The notes under the pieces were generated by a model. The model was given only the letters and a program-made list of their open reading frames with translations, was not told where the DNA came from and searched no databases. Of a stretch of 64,000 nt of DNA, positions 9,699 through 21,337 are shown piece by piece. The translations under genes and the position numbers were made by a program. Numbering within the stretch: position 1 is the stretch's first letter; each line of letters starts with the position of its first letter. Source of the DNA: Methylobacterium sp. E-005 (GTDB taxonomy: Bacteria; Pseudomonadota; Alphaproteobacteria; Rhizobiales; Beijerinckiaceae); NCBI RefSeq assembly GCF_022829725.1, contig NZ_JAKSYG010000226.1:62001-126000 (forward strand), in the 5' to 3' direction.

Positions 9699-10513
9699 GC
9701 GCGCCGTTCATCCATGCGAGCGCCGTGGTCGAGGCCGGCGCCCGGATCGCCGACGGGGCACGGGTGGGGCCCTTCTGCCATGTCGGTCCGGAGGTCGTCC
9801 TGGGAGACGATTGCGAACTCGTCAGCCACGTCGTCGTTGCGGGCCGGACGACAATCGGCGCCCGCACCCGGATCTTCCCCTTCGCGTCGATTGGCCACCC
9901 GCCGCAGGACCTGAAGTATCGCGGCGAGCCCTCGACCCTCACGATCGGCGCCGATTGCCTGATCCGCGAAGGCGTCACTATGAATCCCGGCACCAGCGGC
10001 GGCGGGCTGGAGACCGTGGTGGGCGATCACTGCACCTTCCTGGCGAACTCGCATGTCGGCCACGATTGCCGCGTGGGCTCGCACGTGATCTTCTCCAACA
10101 ACGTCATGCTGGCCGGTCATTGCGCGGTGGGCGATTACGCGATCCTCGGGGGAGGCGCGGCCGTCATCCAGTTCGCCCGTGTCGGGGCGCACGCCTTCGT
10201 GGGCGGCCTTTCGGGGCTGGAGAACGACTGCATCCCCTACGGCATGGTGCTGGGCAACCGCGCCGCTCTCTCTGGCCTGAACATCATCGGCCTGCAGCGT
10301 CGCGGCTTCGCCCGGGAGGATATCCACGCCCTGCGGCGGGCCTACCGCCTGCTCTTCGCCCCTGAAGGAACGCTGATGGAGCGGGTCGAGGACGTGGCGG
10401 CGACGTTCGAGTCCCACGATGCGGTGCGCGAGATCCTCGATTTCATCCGCGTCGGCGGTAAGCGCTCGATCTGCACGCCGCGCGAAGTCCCGACCCCGAT
10501 CGGCGCCGCCTGA
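9695..10513 (+). CDS. lpxA: UDP-N-acetylglucosamine acyltransferase LpxA
   Basis: A 272-residue first enzyme of lipid A synthesis, adding a 3-hydroxyacyl chain to O-3 of UDP-GlcNAc. An N-terminal left-handed beta-helix of hexapeptide repeats carries the catalytic histidine H123 in [10 protein letters not shown]-terminal helical domain follows, with the [12 protein letters not shown] family motif. It starts with GTG at 9695 overlapping the fabZ stop (GTGA), implying translational coupling. lpxI follows after 11 nt. Confidence 0.96.
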   Translation: MSAPFIHASAVVEAGARIADGARVGPFCHVGPEVVLGDDCELVSHVVVAGRTTIGARTRIFPFASIGHPPQDLKYRGEPSTLTIGADCLIREGVTMNPGTSGGGLETVVGDHCTFLANSHVGHDCRVGSHVIFSNNVMLAGHCAVGDYAILGGGAAVIQFARVGAHAFVGGLSGLENDCIPYGMVLGNRAALSGLNIIGLQRRGFAREDIHALRRAYRLLFAPEGTLMERVEDVAATFESHDAVREILDFIRVGGKRSICTPREVPTPIGAA

Positions 10514-10524
10514 CCGGCAGCCGC

Positions 10525-11391
10525 ATGGCGCAAGCCGATCCCGCGCCCGAGGGCGCCCTCGTGCTGATCGCCGGGGCCGGGCGCCTCCCGGAGCTCGTGG
10601 CTGAATCCCTGCGTCGGGCGCACCGTCCGTTCCGGGTGATCGCCCTGCGCGGCTTCACCGGGCAGGCGCTGCGCACCAGCGCCGACGCCACGGTCGACCT
10701 CCTCGATCTGGCCGCCACCCTGAAGCTGTTGCGCCGGTGGGGCCCGGCCATCGTGGTGCCGGCCGGCGGCGTCTCCCGGCCGAGCCCGGCCGCGATCCTC
10801 AATGCCGGCGCCGCCCTCCGCAACCGCGACGCCCTCCGGGCCATCGCGGGCGGGGGCGATGACCGCCTCCTGCGCGCCGCATTGGCGCTCGTCGAGGAGG
10901 AGGGGCATCGGATCCTCGGCGTCCATGAGGCTGCGCCGGACCTGCTCTGCCCGGAGGGACCGCTCGGACGCCGGCGACCGGATCCGGAAGCCGCCGCCTC
11001 GATCGCCACTGGGCGCGGCGTGCTGGATGCCCTGTCGCCGTACGATCTGGGGCAGGCAGTGACGGTCGCGGGGAACCGGATCCTGGCCGTCGAGGGACCG
11101 GAGGGGACCGACCGGATGCTCGCCCGGGCCCGCGCCCTCGGGCGCCGGCCCTTCGGATGGGGACGGGCGCTTCCCGCGACCGTCCTGGTGAAGGCGCCCA
11201 AAGCCGGACAGGATCGGCGCATCGACCTGCCGGCGATCGGCCCGCGCACGGTGCGCAACGCCGCCCGCGCCGGCTGCGTCGGCCTCGCCCTCGAAGCCGG
11301 GGGAACGCTGGTGATCGACCGCGCCGCGACCGCCGCGGAGGCTGACCGCCTGGGCCTGTTCGTCGTCGGCTACGGGAGCGTGCCGCGATGA
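10525..11391 (+). CDS. lpxI: UDP-2,3-diacylglucosamine pyrophosphatase LpxI (DUF1009)
   Basis: A 288-residue LpxI-type enzyme, the alphaproteobacterial substitute for LpxH. It hydrolyses UDP-2,3-diacylglucosamine to lipid X and UMP. Family features are the N-terminal LVLIAGAGRLPELVAE, the DLLDLA/TLKLLRR segment, and the C-terminal domain with TVLVKAPKAGQDRRIDLPAIGP and the GLALEAGGTLVIDR motif. It lies between lpxA and lpxB, the diagnostic place for this gene, and overlaps lpxB by 4 nt (ATGA). Confidence 0.94.
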   Translation: MAQADPAPEGALVLIAGAGRLPELVAESLRRAHRPFRVIALRGFTGQALRTSADATVDLLDLAATLKLLRRWGPAIVVPAGGVSRPSPAAILNAGAALRNRDALRAIAGGGDDRLLRAALALVEEEGHRILGVHEAAPDLLCPEGPLGRRRPDPEAAASIATGRGVLDALSPYDLGQAVTVAGNRILAVEGPEGTDRMLARARALGRRPFGWGRALPATVLVKAPKAGQDRRIDLPAIGPRTVRNAARAGCVGLALEAGGTLVIDRAATAAEADRLGLFVVGYGSVPR

Positions 11392-12545
11392 CCCGGTCCC
11401 GCACCATCTGGCTCGTAGCCGGCGAGGATTCCGGCGATCAGCTCGGCGCCAAGCTGATGCGCGCCGTGCGCGCGGCGGCGCCGGACGTGGCCTTCGGTGG
11501 CGTCGGCGGCGAGGCGATGGCGGAGGCGGGGTTCGCCTCCCTGTTCCCCCTCGATGACGTGGCGGTGATGGGCTACCTGCCCGTGCTCGCCCGCGCCCGC
11601 ACGCTCCTGCGGCGGATTCGCGAGACCGCCGAGGCCGTGGTGCGCGCCCGACCCGACGTACTGGTCATCATCGACAGCCCCGGCTTCACCCACGCGGTGG
11701 CGAAGCGGGTGCGCAAGGCGGCGCCCGGCATCCCGATCATCGACTACGTCTCGCCGAGCGTCTGGGCTTGGCGCCCATGGCGCGCGAAGGGCATGCGCGC
11801 CTTCATCGACCACGTCCTGGCGCTGCTGCCCTTCGAGCCCGAGGCTCATCTGCGGCTCGGCGGGCCGCCCTGCACCTATGTCGGGCATCCGCTGATCGAG
11901 CGCTTGGCCGAACTGCGCCCCGCCGATCCCGAAAGCCTGCGCCGGGAGACGATGCCCTACAGCCTCGTCATCCTGCCCGGCTCGCGCCGCTCCGAGATCG
12001 AGCGCCTGATGCCGGTCTTCGGGCAAGCCTTGGCGCGCGTGGCGCGTGCCCATCCGATCGAAGCTGTGCTGCCGGCGGTGACGCGCCACCGGGCCTTGAT
12101 CGAGCGCCTTGCCGCGGCCTGGCCTGTCCCGGTCCGGATCGTCACCGGCGAGGCGCCGAAATATGCCGCCTTCCGGAATGCCCGGGCGGCGCTCGCGGCC
12201 TCGGGCACGGTCACGCTGGAACTGGCGCTGGCGGGCGTTCCCATGGTGGTCGCCTACAAGGTCTCGCGGGCCGAGGAGGTCATTGCCCGTCGGCTCATCC
12301 AGGTGCCGACCATCGTGCTGCCGAACCTGATCCTCGCCGAGAATGCCATGCCGGAATTCGTCCAGGCCGAATGCACGCCAGGCCATCTCGCCGAGGCCTT
12401 GGCGCCGCTGCTGGCGGGGGGCGCCGTGCGTGCGGCGCAATGCGCGGCCCTGGCCCGGATCGATGACCGCATGCGGCTTGCCGATGCGGATACGCCGAGC
12501 CGGGCTGCCGCACGGATCGTCCTGCGGGCAGCGGAAAGGCCGTGA
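11388..12545 (+). CDS. lpxB: Lipid-A-disaccharide synthase LpxB
   Basis: A 385-residue glycosyltransferase (GT19) that condenses lipid X with UDP-2,3-diacylglucosamine to form the lipid A disaccharide. Motifs: WLVAGEDSGDQLGA at the N-terminus, the YVSPSVWAWRPWR segment, LPGSRRSEIERL, and the C-terminal nucleotide-binding region with ALAASGTVTLELALAGVPMVV. It is the last gene of the lpx block; its start overlaps the lpxI stop. The next gene is convergent after 18 nt, so the envelope operon ends here. Confidence 0.96.
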   Translation: MTRSRTIWLVAGEDSGDQLGAKLMRAVRAAAPDVAFGGVGGEAMAEAGFASLFPLDDVAVMGYLPVLARARTLLRRIRETAEAVVRARPDVLVIIDSPGFTHAVAKRVRKAAPGIPIIDYVSPSVWAWRPWRAKGMRAFIDHVLALLPFEPEAHLRLGGPPCTYVGHPLIERLAELRPADPESLRRETMPYSLVILPGSRRSEIERLMPVFGQALARVARAHPIEAVLPAVTRHRALIERLAAAWPVPVRIVTGEAPKYAAFRNARAALAASGTVTLELALAGVPMVVAYKVSRAEEVIARRLIQVPTIVLPNLILAENAMPEFVQAECTPGHLAEALAPLLAGGAVRAAQCAALARIDDRMRLADADTPSRAAARIVLRAAERP

Positions 12546-12563
12546 TCCGTCGGGCCGCGAGTG

Positions 12564-13175
12564 CTAGCCGCTACGCCGGCCGCAGCGGGTGTACGATACG
12601 GTTCCCCGATTGCTCGACCACGTCAGGTGATCGTCGTCCACCGTCAGCCGGACCTGCGACGACCAATGCCGTCCCCGGTCGCTGCACTCGGCCGAGGTCA
12701 CCCAGGTGCCCCCGGACCGGCGCGTATCGTGGAAGGTGCACACCGTGCGGCCGGCGCGGGCCTGATCCTGTGTGATCGTCGCCGGGATGTAGCCCCGCCG
12801 CCGCGAGCGATGCCCGCAGGCCCCGGGTGCCGGACCCCAGACGCCGATATACTCGGCGCTCACCGGCGCCGGCGCCGGCCGGGGCGCCGGCAGCTGCGCT
12901 GCCTGAACCTCCCGGGGACGGTTCGGTGGGGCGGCCGTGTTGGGTGGATCGAGCATCACGACCCGGCTCGCCAGGGCCCGCGACCCGGGTGCCGACTCAG
13001 GCGGCGAAACCGCTTCGGGTCGCTGGGGCCGGAACGGCAGGTCTTCCGTCAGGTAGGCAGCACTGTAGGCGAACAGCCCGATCCAGCCGGCGATCAGCAG
13101 GGCGGGGAGGACATAGCGGCGCCTGGGCTCGGAACGTGTTCCGCCGCCCGGATCAGCCAGCACCACCGCCCCCAT
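12564..13175 (-). CDS. Membrane-anchored protein of unknown function
   Basis: A 203-residue protein I do not recognise. A short cytoplasmic N-terminus (RRRYVLPA) is followed by one membrane segment at about residues 22-42, then a Pro/Ala-rich linker to about residue 105. The exported C-terminal domain starts EYIGVWGP and contains five cysteines (for example GACGH, VCTFHD, AECSDRG, YTRCG). The YIGVWG entry and paired cysteines suggest a small disulfide-bonded periplasmic domain. It lies 19 nt downstream of the oxygenase gene, so the two are probably co-transcribed, and it is convergent with lpxB. Confidence 0.7.
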   Translation of the reverse strand: MGAVVLADPGGGTRSEPRRRYVLPALLIAGWIGLFAYSAAYLTEDLPFRPQRPEAVSPPESAPGSRALASRVVMLDPPNTAAPPNRPREVQAAQLPAPRPAPAPVSAEYIGVWGPAPGACGHRSRRRGYIPATITQDQARAGRTVCTFHDTRRSGGTWVTSAECSDRGRHWSSQVRLTVDDDHLTWSSNRGTVSYTRCGRRSG

Positions 13176-13194
13176 CGTCCCCCTCCGTCTCCGC

Positions 13195-13827
13195 TCAGCG
13201 CCCGAAAATCCCTTTCAGGAACTGGGCCGTGCGATTGCGCTTGCGCTTGCGTTCCAGCTCGGATGCATCCTTGAGCCACGCGACCTGGACGACGCGCCGC
13301 TCGCCCTCGAACGGCTCATGGCCGTGCCAGGAATTGTCGGCGCGCAGGAACGCGAACATGGTCCCCATGGTGGGCGGCACCTCGACCGCGAAGGGCTCGT
13401 AGTTCTTCCCGTCATAGAGGACGCGCAGCCGACCGGCCGCCGGGGCCTCCCAGGCGTCGTTCATGTAGACGAGGAGGGTCAACACCTTCGACGGTCCATC
13501 GGTGTGGATCGAGCCGTATTTCGGTTGGCTCTTCCGCATGATGGTGGTGAGCCGTGGGCAGGACACGAGGTCGATCCCGAACTTTTCGCCCAGGATCTTC
13601 GAGAACGCGTCGCTTTCCAGCTCATCGATCAGCGCCTTGAAGCGCCCCTTGAGGGCAACCTCGTCGACCGTGAGATAGCCGGGCTTGGCGATCTCCGGGA
13701 AGTCGCGGCGGATCTCGTCGATCGCGTCGGGATTCAGGACATTGTTGCCCAGCGTATAGGCGTAGGGCTCCCGGGAGAGAGGTGCGGCGCGAATCGCCGA
13801 GATGTCGAGGATCGAGAGGGCGGACAT
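13195..13827 (-). CDS. 2-oxoglutarate/Fe(II)-dependent oxygenase (P4H-like fold)
   Basis: A 210-residue double-stranded beta-helix oxygenase. The iron site is visible as H108-x-D110 in GSIHTDGPSK and a distal histidine in NSWHGHEPF (168 or 170), with R177/R178 in GERRVVQVAW suited to bind 2-oxoglutarate. The start was moved from the longest frame (14025) to MSALSILDIS at 13827, where family-like sequence begins. The substrate is unknown; relatives hydroxylate proteins or small molecules. It is probably in an operon with the membrane-anchored unknown downstream. The C-terminus is basic (ERKRKRNR). Confidence 0.8.
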   Translation of the reverse strand: MSALSILDISAIRAAPLSREPYAYTLGNNVLNPDAIDEIRRDFPEIAKPGYLTVDEVALKGRFKALIDELESDAFSKILGEKFGIDLVSCPRLTTIMRKSQPKYGSIHTDGPSKVLTLLVYMNDAWEAPAAGRLRVLYDGKNYEPFAVEVPPTMGTMFAFLRADNSWHGHEPFEGERRVVQVAWLKDASELERKRKRNRTAQFLKGIFGR

Positions 13828-14114
13828 CGAGGGATCCCTTGGGTCCAGGGCGAATCGGCCGACATACCAGGCGCCGGTCGCGCATGCCGGTGGCCCGGGT
13901 GACGGGCTGGGCCGGCTCAGCCCGCACGGGCTCCGGCCGTCATGGTGCAACCCGTCGCGGCGGACTGGAATCTCATAATCCGCTGATTGCGGCAGTCCGA
14001 CGGCGAAAGGCGTCTGGTGGCGCATTCCGGTGACAGTCTCAGGCCGCCGGCCCGTGCAGGATAAGTATGATGCCCGCGGATTGTCGTCCTGGGCGCATGC
14101 TGGACCCGTGTCTG

Positions 14115-14432
14115 ATGAGGCCGCTGGCCCTCACCCTGCTGTGCATACACCTTATCGCGGTCGCGACCGGGGCGGAGGCGCTTGCGCAAACCCGGGCGCC
14201 GCGCGGCTCGATGACCGCCCGGATGACCTGCGCCGAGGCGATGGCCCTGGTGAAGGGCGAGCGCGACGTCGTGATCGCGGCCGGATCGGCGCCGGAGCGC
14301 TTCGTCAGCGGCCCCGGCCAGTGCAGCGGCTCGGAGATCGCCGAGCTGCGCTTCGCGCCCACCCGCGACAACCCACAATGCCCGATCGGCTACCATTGCC
14401 GCGAGCCGGGTTTCGAGGAGTGGAATTGGTAG
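14115..14432 (+). CDS. Small exported protein of unknown function
   Basis: A 105-residue protein with a clear signal peptide (MRPLALTLL, hydrophobic to about residue 20, cleavage near EALAQT). The mature part has cysteines in MTCAEAM, GQCSGS and the C-terminal NPQCPIGYHCRE segment, ending EEWNW, so disulfide bonds in the periplasm are likely. The frame is open from 14067; ATG 14115 is preferred because the signal peptide then begins properly. Function unknown. Confidence 0.6.
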   Translation: MRPLALTLLCIHLIAVATGAEALAQTRAPRGSMTARMTCAEAMALVKGERDVVIAAGSAPERFVSGPGQCSGSEIAELRFAPTRDNPQCPIGYHCREPGFEEWNW

Positions 14433-14580
14433 GCGCGCGGCCGGTGTAAATCGCCGCATCCCGCAAACGTGACGAGAATTTCACGCGACAGCGTGCGGCA
14501 AAGGCCACTATCTCGCCATCGACCGGGGCCAAGGCCGCTGGGTTGCGCCCCCACCGGGCGCGGTGGGACGGGAGAGACGC

Positions 14581-16695
14581 GTGGCTGCACTCAGGACCGG
14601 GCTCGGGATCCAGGCCGTGCTCACGGCCGTCGCCGCGCTGATCCTGCTGGCCATGCCGGGCATTCCGAGCCCGCCGCTCTACGTCTCCCTCGCCGGCTTC
14701 GCGCTGGCCGGTATCCTGGTCGCGTCGAACACCATTTCGGCCTACCTGAAGGTGTTCGTCTCGGTTTACGGCATCGGCTACCTGCTGCTCGCCGGCACGA
14801 AGACGGCCGCCGCCATGGGATTGCTGCCGCCGGTGATCGCCGCGCTCCTCCCCCCGGCCTTTGCCGCCACCGGCGCGGTGGTATTCGCCGCCATCGTGCT
14901 CGGCATCTCCTATCTCGAACCGATCCAGGCGATCACCAACATCGCCGATCCCTACTTCGCCAACCGCGACAAGCCGACCAAGGAGATCGGCCTGTTCCGC
15001 TGGTTCGGCACCACCGAGGGTCGGATCGGCCGCAACCTCGTGGCGCTCTCGATCTTCGTGAATTTCGCCGACGTGGCGCTAACCCTGCGGTTCAACTTCT
15101 TCTACCGCGACATCTACAACTCCCTGCAGGAGTATGACGCCAACGCCTTCTGGTATCAGCTGCTCTGGGTGTTCGTGCCGCTGGCCACGCTGAACATCGC
15201 CATCGGCATGTTCGACCTGTTCGTGGATTCCTCGCTGCTGATCCGCTGGCGCACGTGGCTGACCCACAGCCTGTACGAGCGCTGGCTCGGCAACGGCACA
15301 CATTACCGGATCCCGTTCACTGACGAGGAGGCTGACAACCCGGATCAGCGGATTCAGGCCGACGTCAACAGCTTCATCGTGCAGACCACGACCCTGTCGA
15401 TCCGGCTGCTGAGCCAGGCCGCACAGCTCGTCTCCTTCATGGTCATCCTCTGGACCCTGTCACGCGACTTCGTCGTGCCGTTCACCGACACGGTCATCCC
15501 GGGCTTCCTGGTCTGGCTGGTGATCGGCTACGCGGTGGTGGGCACGTGGCTCACCCACCTGATCGGCCGGCCGCTCATCGGGCTCGACTTCCGGCAGGAG
15601 CAGGTCGAGGCGAATTTCCGCTTCGCGCTGGCCCGCAACCGGATCTATTCCGAGCAGATCGCCCTGCTGCGCGGCGAGCGCGCCGAGGCCTCCCGGCTCT
15701 CGACGCTGTTCCACAGCGTGATCGACAATTACGTCGGCATCATCTTCCGGCGCATTAAGCTGATTGCCTTCACGTTCAGCTACCGGCAGGCGAGCGTGAT
15801 CTTCCCGATGGTGCTGGCCGCGCCCTCGTTCTTCGCCAAGAAGATTACGCTGGGCGCCCTGCAGCAGACCTCGCAGGCCTTCGGGCAGGTACAGAGCTCG
15901 CTGTCGTTCTTCGTGGATTCCTACACGACGCTGGCGGCCTACAAGGCCAACACCAACCGTCTCGGCTCCTTCCGCCGGGCGATGACCAAGGCCGAAGCCC
16001 TCGCGTCGGCGGGCTACGGGCTCGTCCAGGGCAACGACAGCACCGGCGACGTGACGGCGCGCGGACTGGTGCTCGCTTTGCCGGACGGGCGCCCGATCGT
16101 GACCGCCGATGCGCTGACGCTGCCGCAGGGCGGCGCGACCCTGGTCACCGGCCCGTCCGGCTCGGGCAAGTCGACGCTGTTCCGGGCGATCGCCGGGATC
16201 TGGCCGTTCGGCAAGGGCCGGGTCGATGTGCCCGCCGGACAATCGGCGCTGCTGCTGCCGCAGCGGCCCTACATCCCGCTCGGCACCCTGCGCGGCGCCG
16301 TGGTCTATCCGAACACCACCGACCAGTTCACGGATGCCGAGATCCGCGACGCCCTGGTCGCCGCCCAGCTCCCGCACCTCGCCGATCGGCTCGACGAGGT
16401 CGATACCTGGGAGCGGCGCCTGTCGGGCGGCGAGCAGCAGCGGCTCGCCATCGCCCGCGTGCTGCTGGCGAAGCCCGCATGGCTGTTCCTCGACGAAGCG
16501 ACCGCCTCCCTCGACGAGCCTTCGGAGGCCGCGCTCTACCGCATGCTGCGCGAGCGGCTGCCGGGGACATCCATCGTGTCGATCGGCCACCGCTCGACGC
16601 TCGACGCGTTCCACGACCGGCGCATCACGCTGGAGCCGGAGGGCGGGGTGTTCACCCCACGCGAGCAGCGGCGGCAGCCGCTGCCGGCGGAGTAG
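14581..16695 (+). CDS. SbmA/BacA-like ABC transporter, fused permease and ATPase (YddA/ABCD type)
   Basis: A 704-residue half-transporter. It has N-terminal hydrophobic helices (about 1-130), then the SbmA/BacA-type membrane domain (FNFFYRDIYNSLQEYDANAFWYQLL; GLDFRQEQVEANFRFALARNR, the EEA-like segment of the family). A C-terminal ATPase has Walker A GPSGSGKST, signature LSGGEQQR and Walker B WLFLDEA. Relatives move peptides or very-long-chain acyl groups; BacA-type proteins matter in plant-associated Hyphomicrobiales. GTG 14581 has GGGAGAG upstream and is preferred over GTG 14563. It is expected to act as a homodimer in the inner membrane. Monocistronic. Confidence 0.88.
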   Translation: MAALRTGLGIQAVLTAVAALILLAMPGIPSPPLYVSLAGFALAGILVASNTISAYLKVFVSVYGIGYLLLAGTKTAAAMGLLPPVIAALLPPAFAATGAVVFAAIVLGISYLEPIQAITNIADPYFANRDKPTKEIGLFRWFGTTEGRIGRNLVALSIFVNFADVALTLRFNFFYRDIYNSLQEYDANAFWYQLLWVFVPLATLNIAIGMFDLFVDSSLLIRWRTWLTHSLYERWLGNGTHYRIPFTDEEADNPDQRIQADVNSFIVQTTTLSIRLLSQAAQLVSFMVILWTLSRDFVVPFTDTVIPGFLVWLVIGYAVVGTWLTHLIGRPLIGLDFRQEQVEANFRFALARNRIYSEQIALLRGERAEASRLSTLFHSVIDNYVGIIFRRIKLIAFTFSYRQASVIFPMVLAAPSFFAKKITLGALQQTSQAFGQVQSSLSFFVDSYTTLAAYKANTNRLGSFRRAMTKAEALASAGYGLVQGNDSTGDVTARGLVLALPDGRPIVTADALTLPQGGATLVTGPSGSGKSTLFRAIAGIWPFGKGRVDVPAGQSALLLPQRPYIPLGTLRGAVVYPNTTDQFTDAEIRDALVAAQLPHLADRLDEVDTWERRLSGGEQQRLAIARVLLAKPAWLFLDEATASLDEPSEAALYRMLRERLPGTSIVSIGHRSTLDAFHDRRITLEPEGGVFTPREQRRQPLPAE

Positions 16696-16800
16696 TAGGC
16701 CGGCTACGCGGCTGCTCTTTCTCTTGCGGGCAGGACGTGCCTGTCCGACTGCTCAGCCGGACAGTCCACGATGGCCCTCCGATGGCGACAGGCCCACTCC

Positions 16801-16898
16801 GTCATCACGAGCGAAGCGAAGTGACCCAGGGCAGCGCGACCTCTGAGATCATGGCGCCGCCCTGGATTGCTTCGCTTCGCTCGCAAAGACGGTGATGC
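16801..16898. repeat. REP-like imperfect palindrome (GAGCGAAGCGAAG family)
   Basis: The left arm GTCATCACGAGCGAAGCGAA (16801-16820, continuing to CCAGGGC by 16832) is matched by a right arm that reads on the other strand as TTTGCGAGCGAAGCGAAG followed by CAATCCAGGGC (about 16858-16886). It fills the gap between two convergent genes. Related copies occur at 39541-39645 and, degraded, at 46614-46652. Confidence 0.7.
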
Positions 16899-16905
16899 GC
16901 AGCCT

Positions 16906-17535
16906 TTAAGCCTTCGTCCGCAGCCCCGCGGCCGCCCGCGCCGCCTGCTCGATCGCCGCGGGATCCGGCGTACCGGGCTTCACCACCCAGCTGCCGCCGA
17001 CGCAGAGCACCGACGGGATCGCCAGCCAATCCGGCGCGCTCAGTTCGGTGATCCCGCCGGTCGGGCAGAACCGCACCGCGCCGAACACGGCCGCATGCGC
17101 CTTCAGCGCCTTGATGCCGCCGGCGGCCTCGGCCGGGAAGAACTTGAACCGGTCGAGCCCGTAATCCAGGCCGCGCATGATGTCGGCCGCGGTGGCGACG
17201 CCCGGCAGGTAGGGCACGCCATTCGCCTTGGCGGCGTCGGTCAGCGGCTCCGTGAGACCGGGGGAGACGATGAACTCGGCGCCGGCCGCGAGCGCGTTCT
17301 CGAGGTCGCGTGGGTTCAGCACCGTCCCGGCCCCGACCACCGCGCCCTCGACGCGGGTCATCTCCCGGATGACGTCGAGGGCGGCCGGCGTCCGCAGGGT
17401 GACCTCCAGGGCGGTCAGCCCGCCCTTCACCAGGGCCTCGGCGATGGGCCGAGCCTGGGCCACGTCGTCGATCACCAGGACCGGAATGACGGGCACGGAG
17501 CGCATCAGCGCGTCGATGCTGGTCAGATCGTTCAT
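16906..17535 (-). CDS. eda: 2-keto-3-deoxy-6-phosphogluconate aldolase (KDPG/KHG aldolase)
   Basis: A 209-residue class I aldolase that cleaves KDPG to pyruvate and glyceraldehyde 3-phosphate, the last step of the Entner-Doudoroff pathway. Motifs: VIPVLVIDD, the catalytic glutamate in [20 protein letters not shown], and the Schiff-base lysine in [12 protein letters not shown], followed by RFCPTGGI. The start is ATG 17535 with AGGAG upstream; the frame continues falsely upstream into edd. It follows edd after 22 nt in one operon. Confidence 0.96.
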   Translation of the reverse strand: MNDLTSIDALMRSVPVIPVLVIDDVAQARPIAEALVKGGLTALEVTLRTPAALDVIREMTRVEGAVVGAGTVLNPRDLENALAAGAEFIVSPGLTEPLTDAAKANGVPYLPGVATAADIMRGLDYGLDRFKFFPAEAAGGIKALKAHAAVFGAVRFCPTGGITELSAPDWLAIPSVLCVGGSWVVKPGTPDPAAIEQAARAAAGLRTKA

Positions 17536-17557
17536 GGTCGGCAACTCCTGTAGGGTT

Positions 17558-19384
<1,827 letters not shown>

Positions 19385-19510
19385 GCTGGTTCCTCCAGGC
19401 CTTTGGCGAAAGCCGCGGGATCGGCGCCGCGATTCGGCTCCGGCTCCGCAGCCCGTCGTTCGCCGGTATCTAAGCGGTGCGCTGCGGGATGTAACCCGAC
19501 CGGCGCGCAC

Positions 19511-19534
19511 CCCCTCCCCGCAGAGGGGGAGGGG
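19511..19534 (-). terminator. CCCCTCCCC/GGGGAGGGG hairpin 3' of the asparaginase gene
   Basis: A perfect 9-bp stem (19511-19519 with 19526-19534) with a 6-nt loop, 17-40 nt beyond the asparaginase stop codon and before edd on the same strand. Sister hairpins with the same CTCCCTCCCC core lie 3' of two other minus-strand genes (32076-32103 and 34352-34378). No U-run; a termination or RNA 3'-end role is inferred from position. Confidence 0.45.
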
Positions 19535-19551
19535 GGACGCTTCGAACCGTC

Positions 19552-20772
<1,221 letters not shown>

Positions 20773-20843
20773 TCACGTGGGCTTGGATCGTTACGCAAGC
20801 CCGGGCGTTAAACCGGGTTGCTGTCCGTTCGGAGGTAAGCCCC

Positions 20844-21050
20844 ATGCTGCATCTCGCCGGTCTGCTCGAGGAACTGGAGCGGAGCGAGCCCGCCCAGGCC
20901 GCCATGGCGATCCTCGAAGGTTCGCTCTCCCGCCGTTCAACCGAGGAACAAGGCGCCTTCTGGCGCGCCGTCGACATCTATTACGTGTCACGCAAGGCGC
21001 CGCCGGAGGCAACGCCGGCGATGACACCCGAGCTCGCTGCCGCCTCCTGA
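20844..21050 (+). CDS. Small protein of unknown function (68 residues)
   Basis: A 68-residue acidic, probably helical cytoplasmic protein, with no recognised family. It is supported by a very good ribosome-binding site (GGAGG with 8 nt to the ATG at 20844) and by even amphipathic composition (LHLAGLLEELERSEPAQAAM). The longer frame from 20724 lacks such a site. Downstream, 21051-21337 holds no gene that I can support. Confidence 0.6.
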   Translation: MLHLAGLLEELERSEPAQAAMAILEGSLSRRSTEEQGAFWRAVDIYYVSRKAPPEATPAMTPELAAAS

Positions 21051-21337
21051 AACAAGGGGCGGGTCCACCGCTCTCTGCTCTCATGACGAGCGCCCCTCCC
21101 AACAGGTGGAGCGGAACGGAACCTCATCGGAACCCAGCGCACGAAGGGTCGCGTCGGCGGCACCCTATGGATGTTCCGCGTTGTCGCGTGCTGGATCCCG
21201 GCTTGCATTCGGCTACCGCCGCATACGCCCTGGAAAACGAAACGGTGCAGAGCGGTGAGTTCAACGGATAACCTGTCTAACACCTGAAAAGACGTGCCCT
21301 GCGCATCGCCTGGACAGATGATCGAAAGGCTGCCTGT

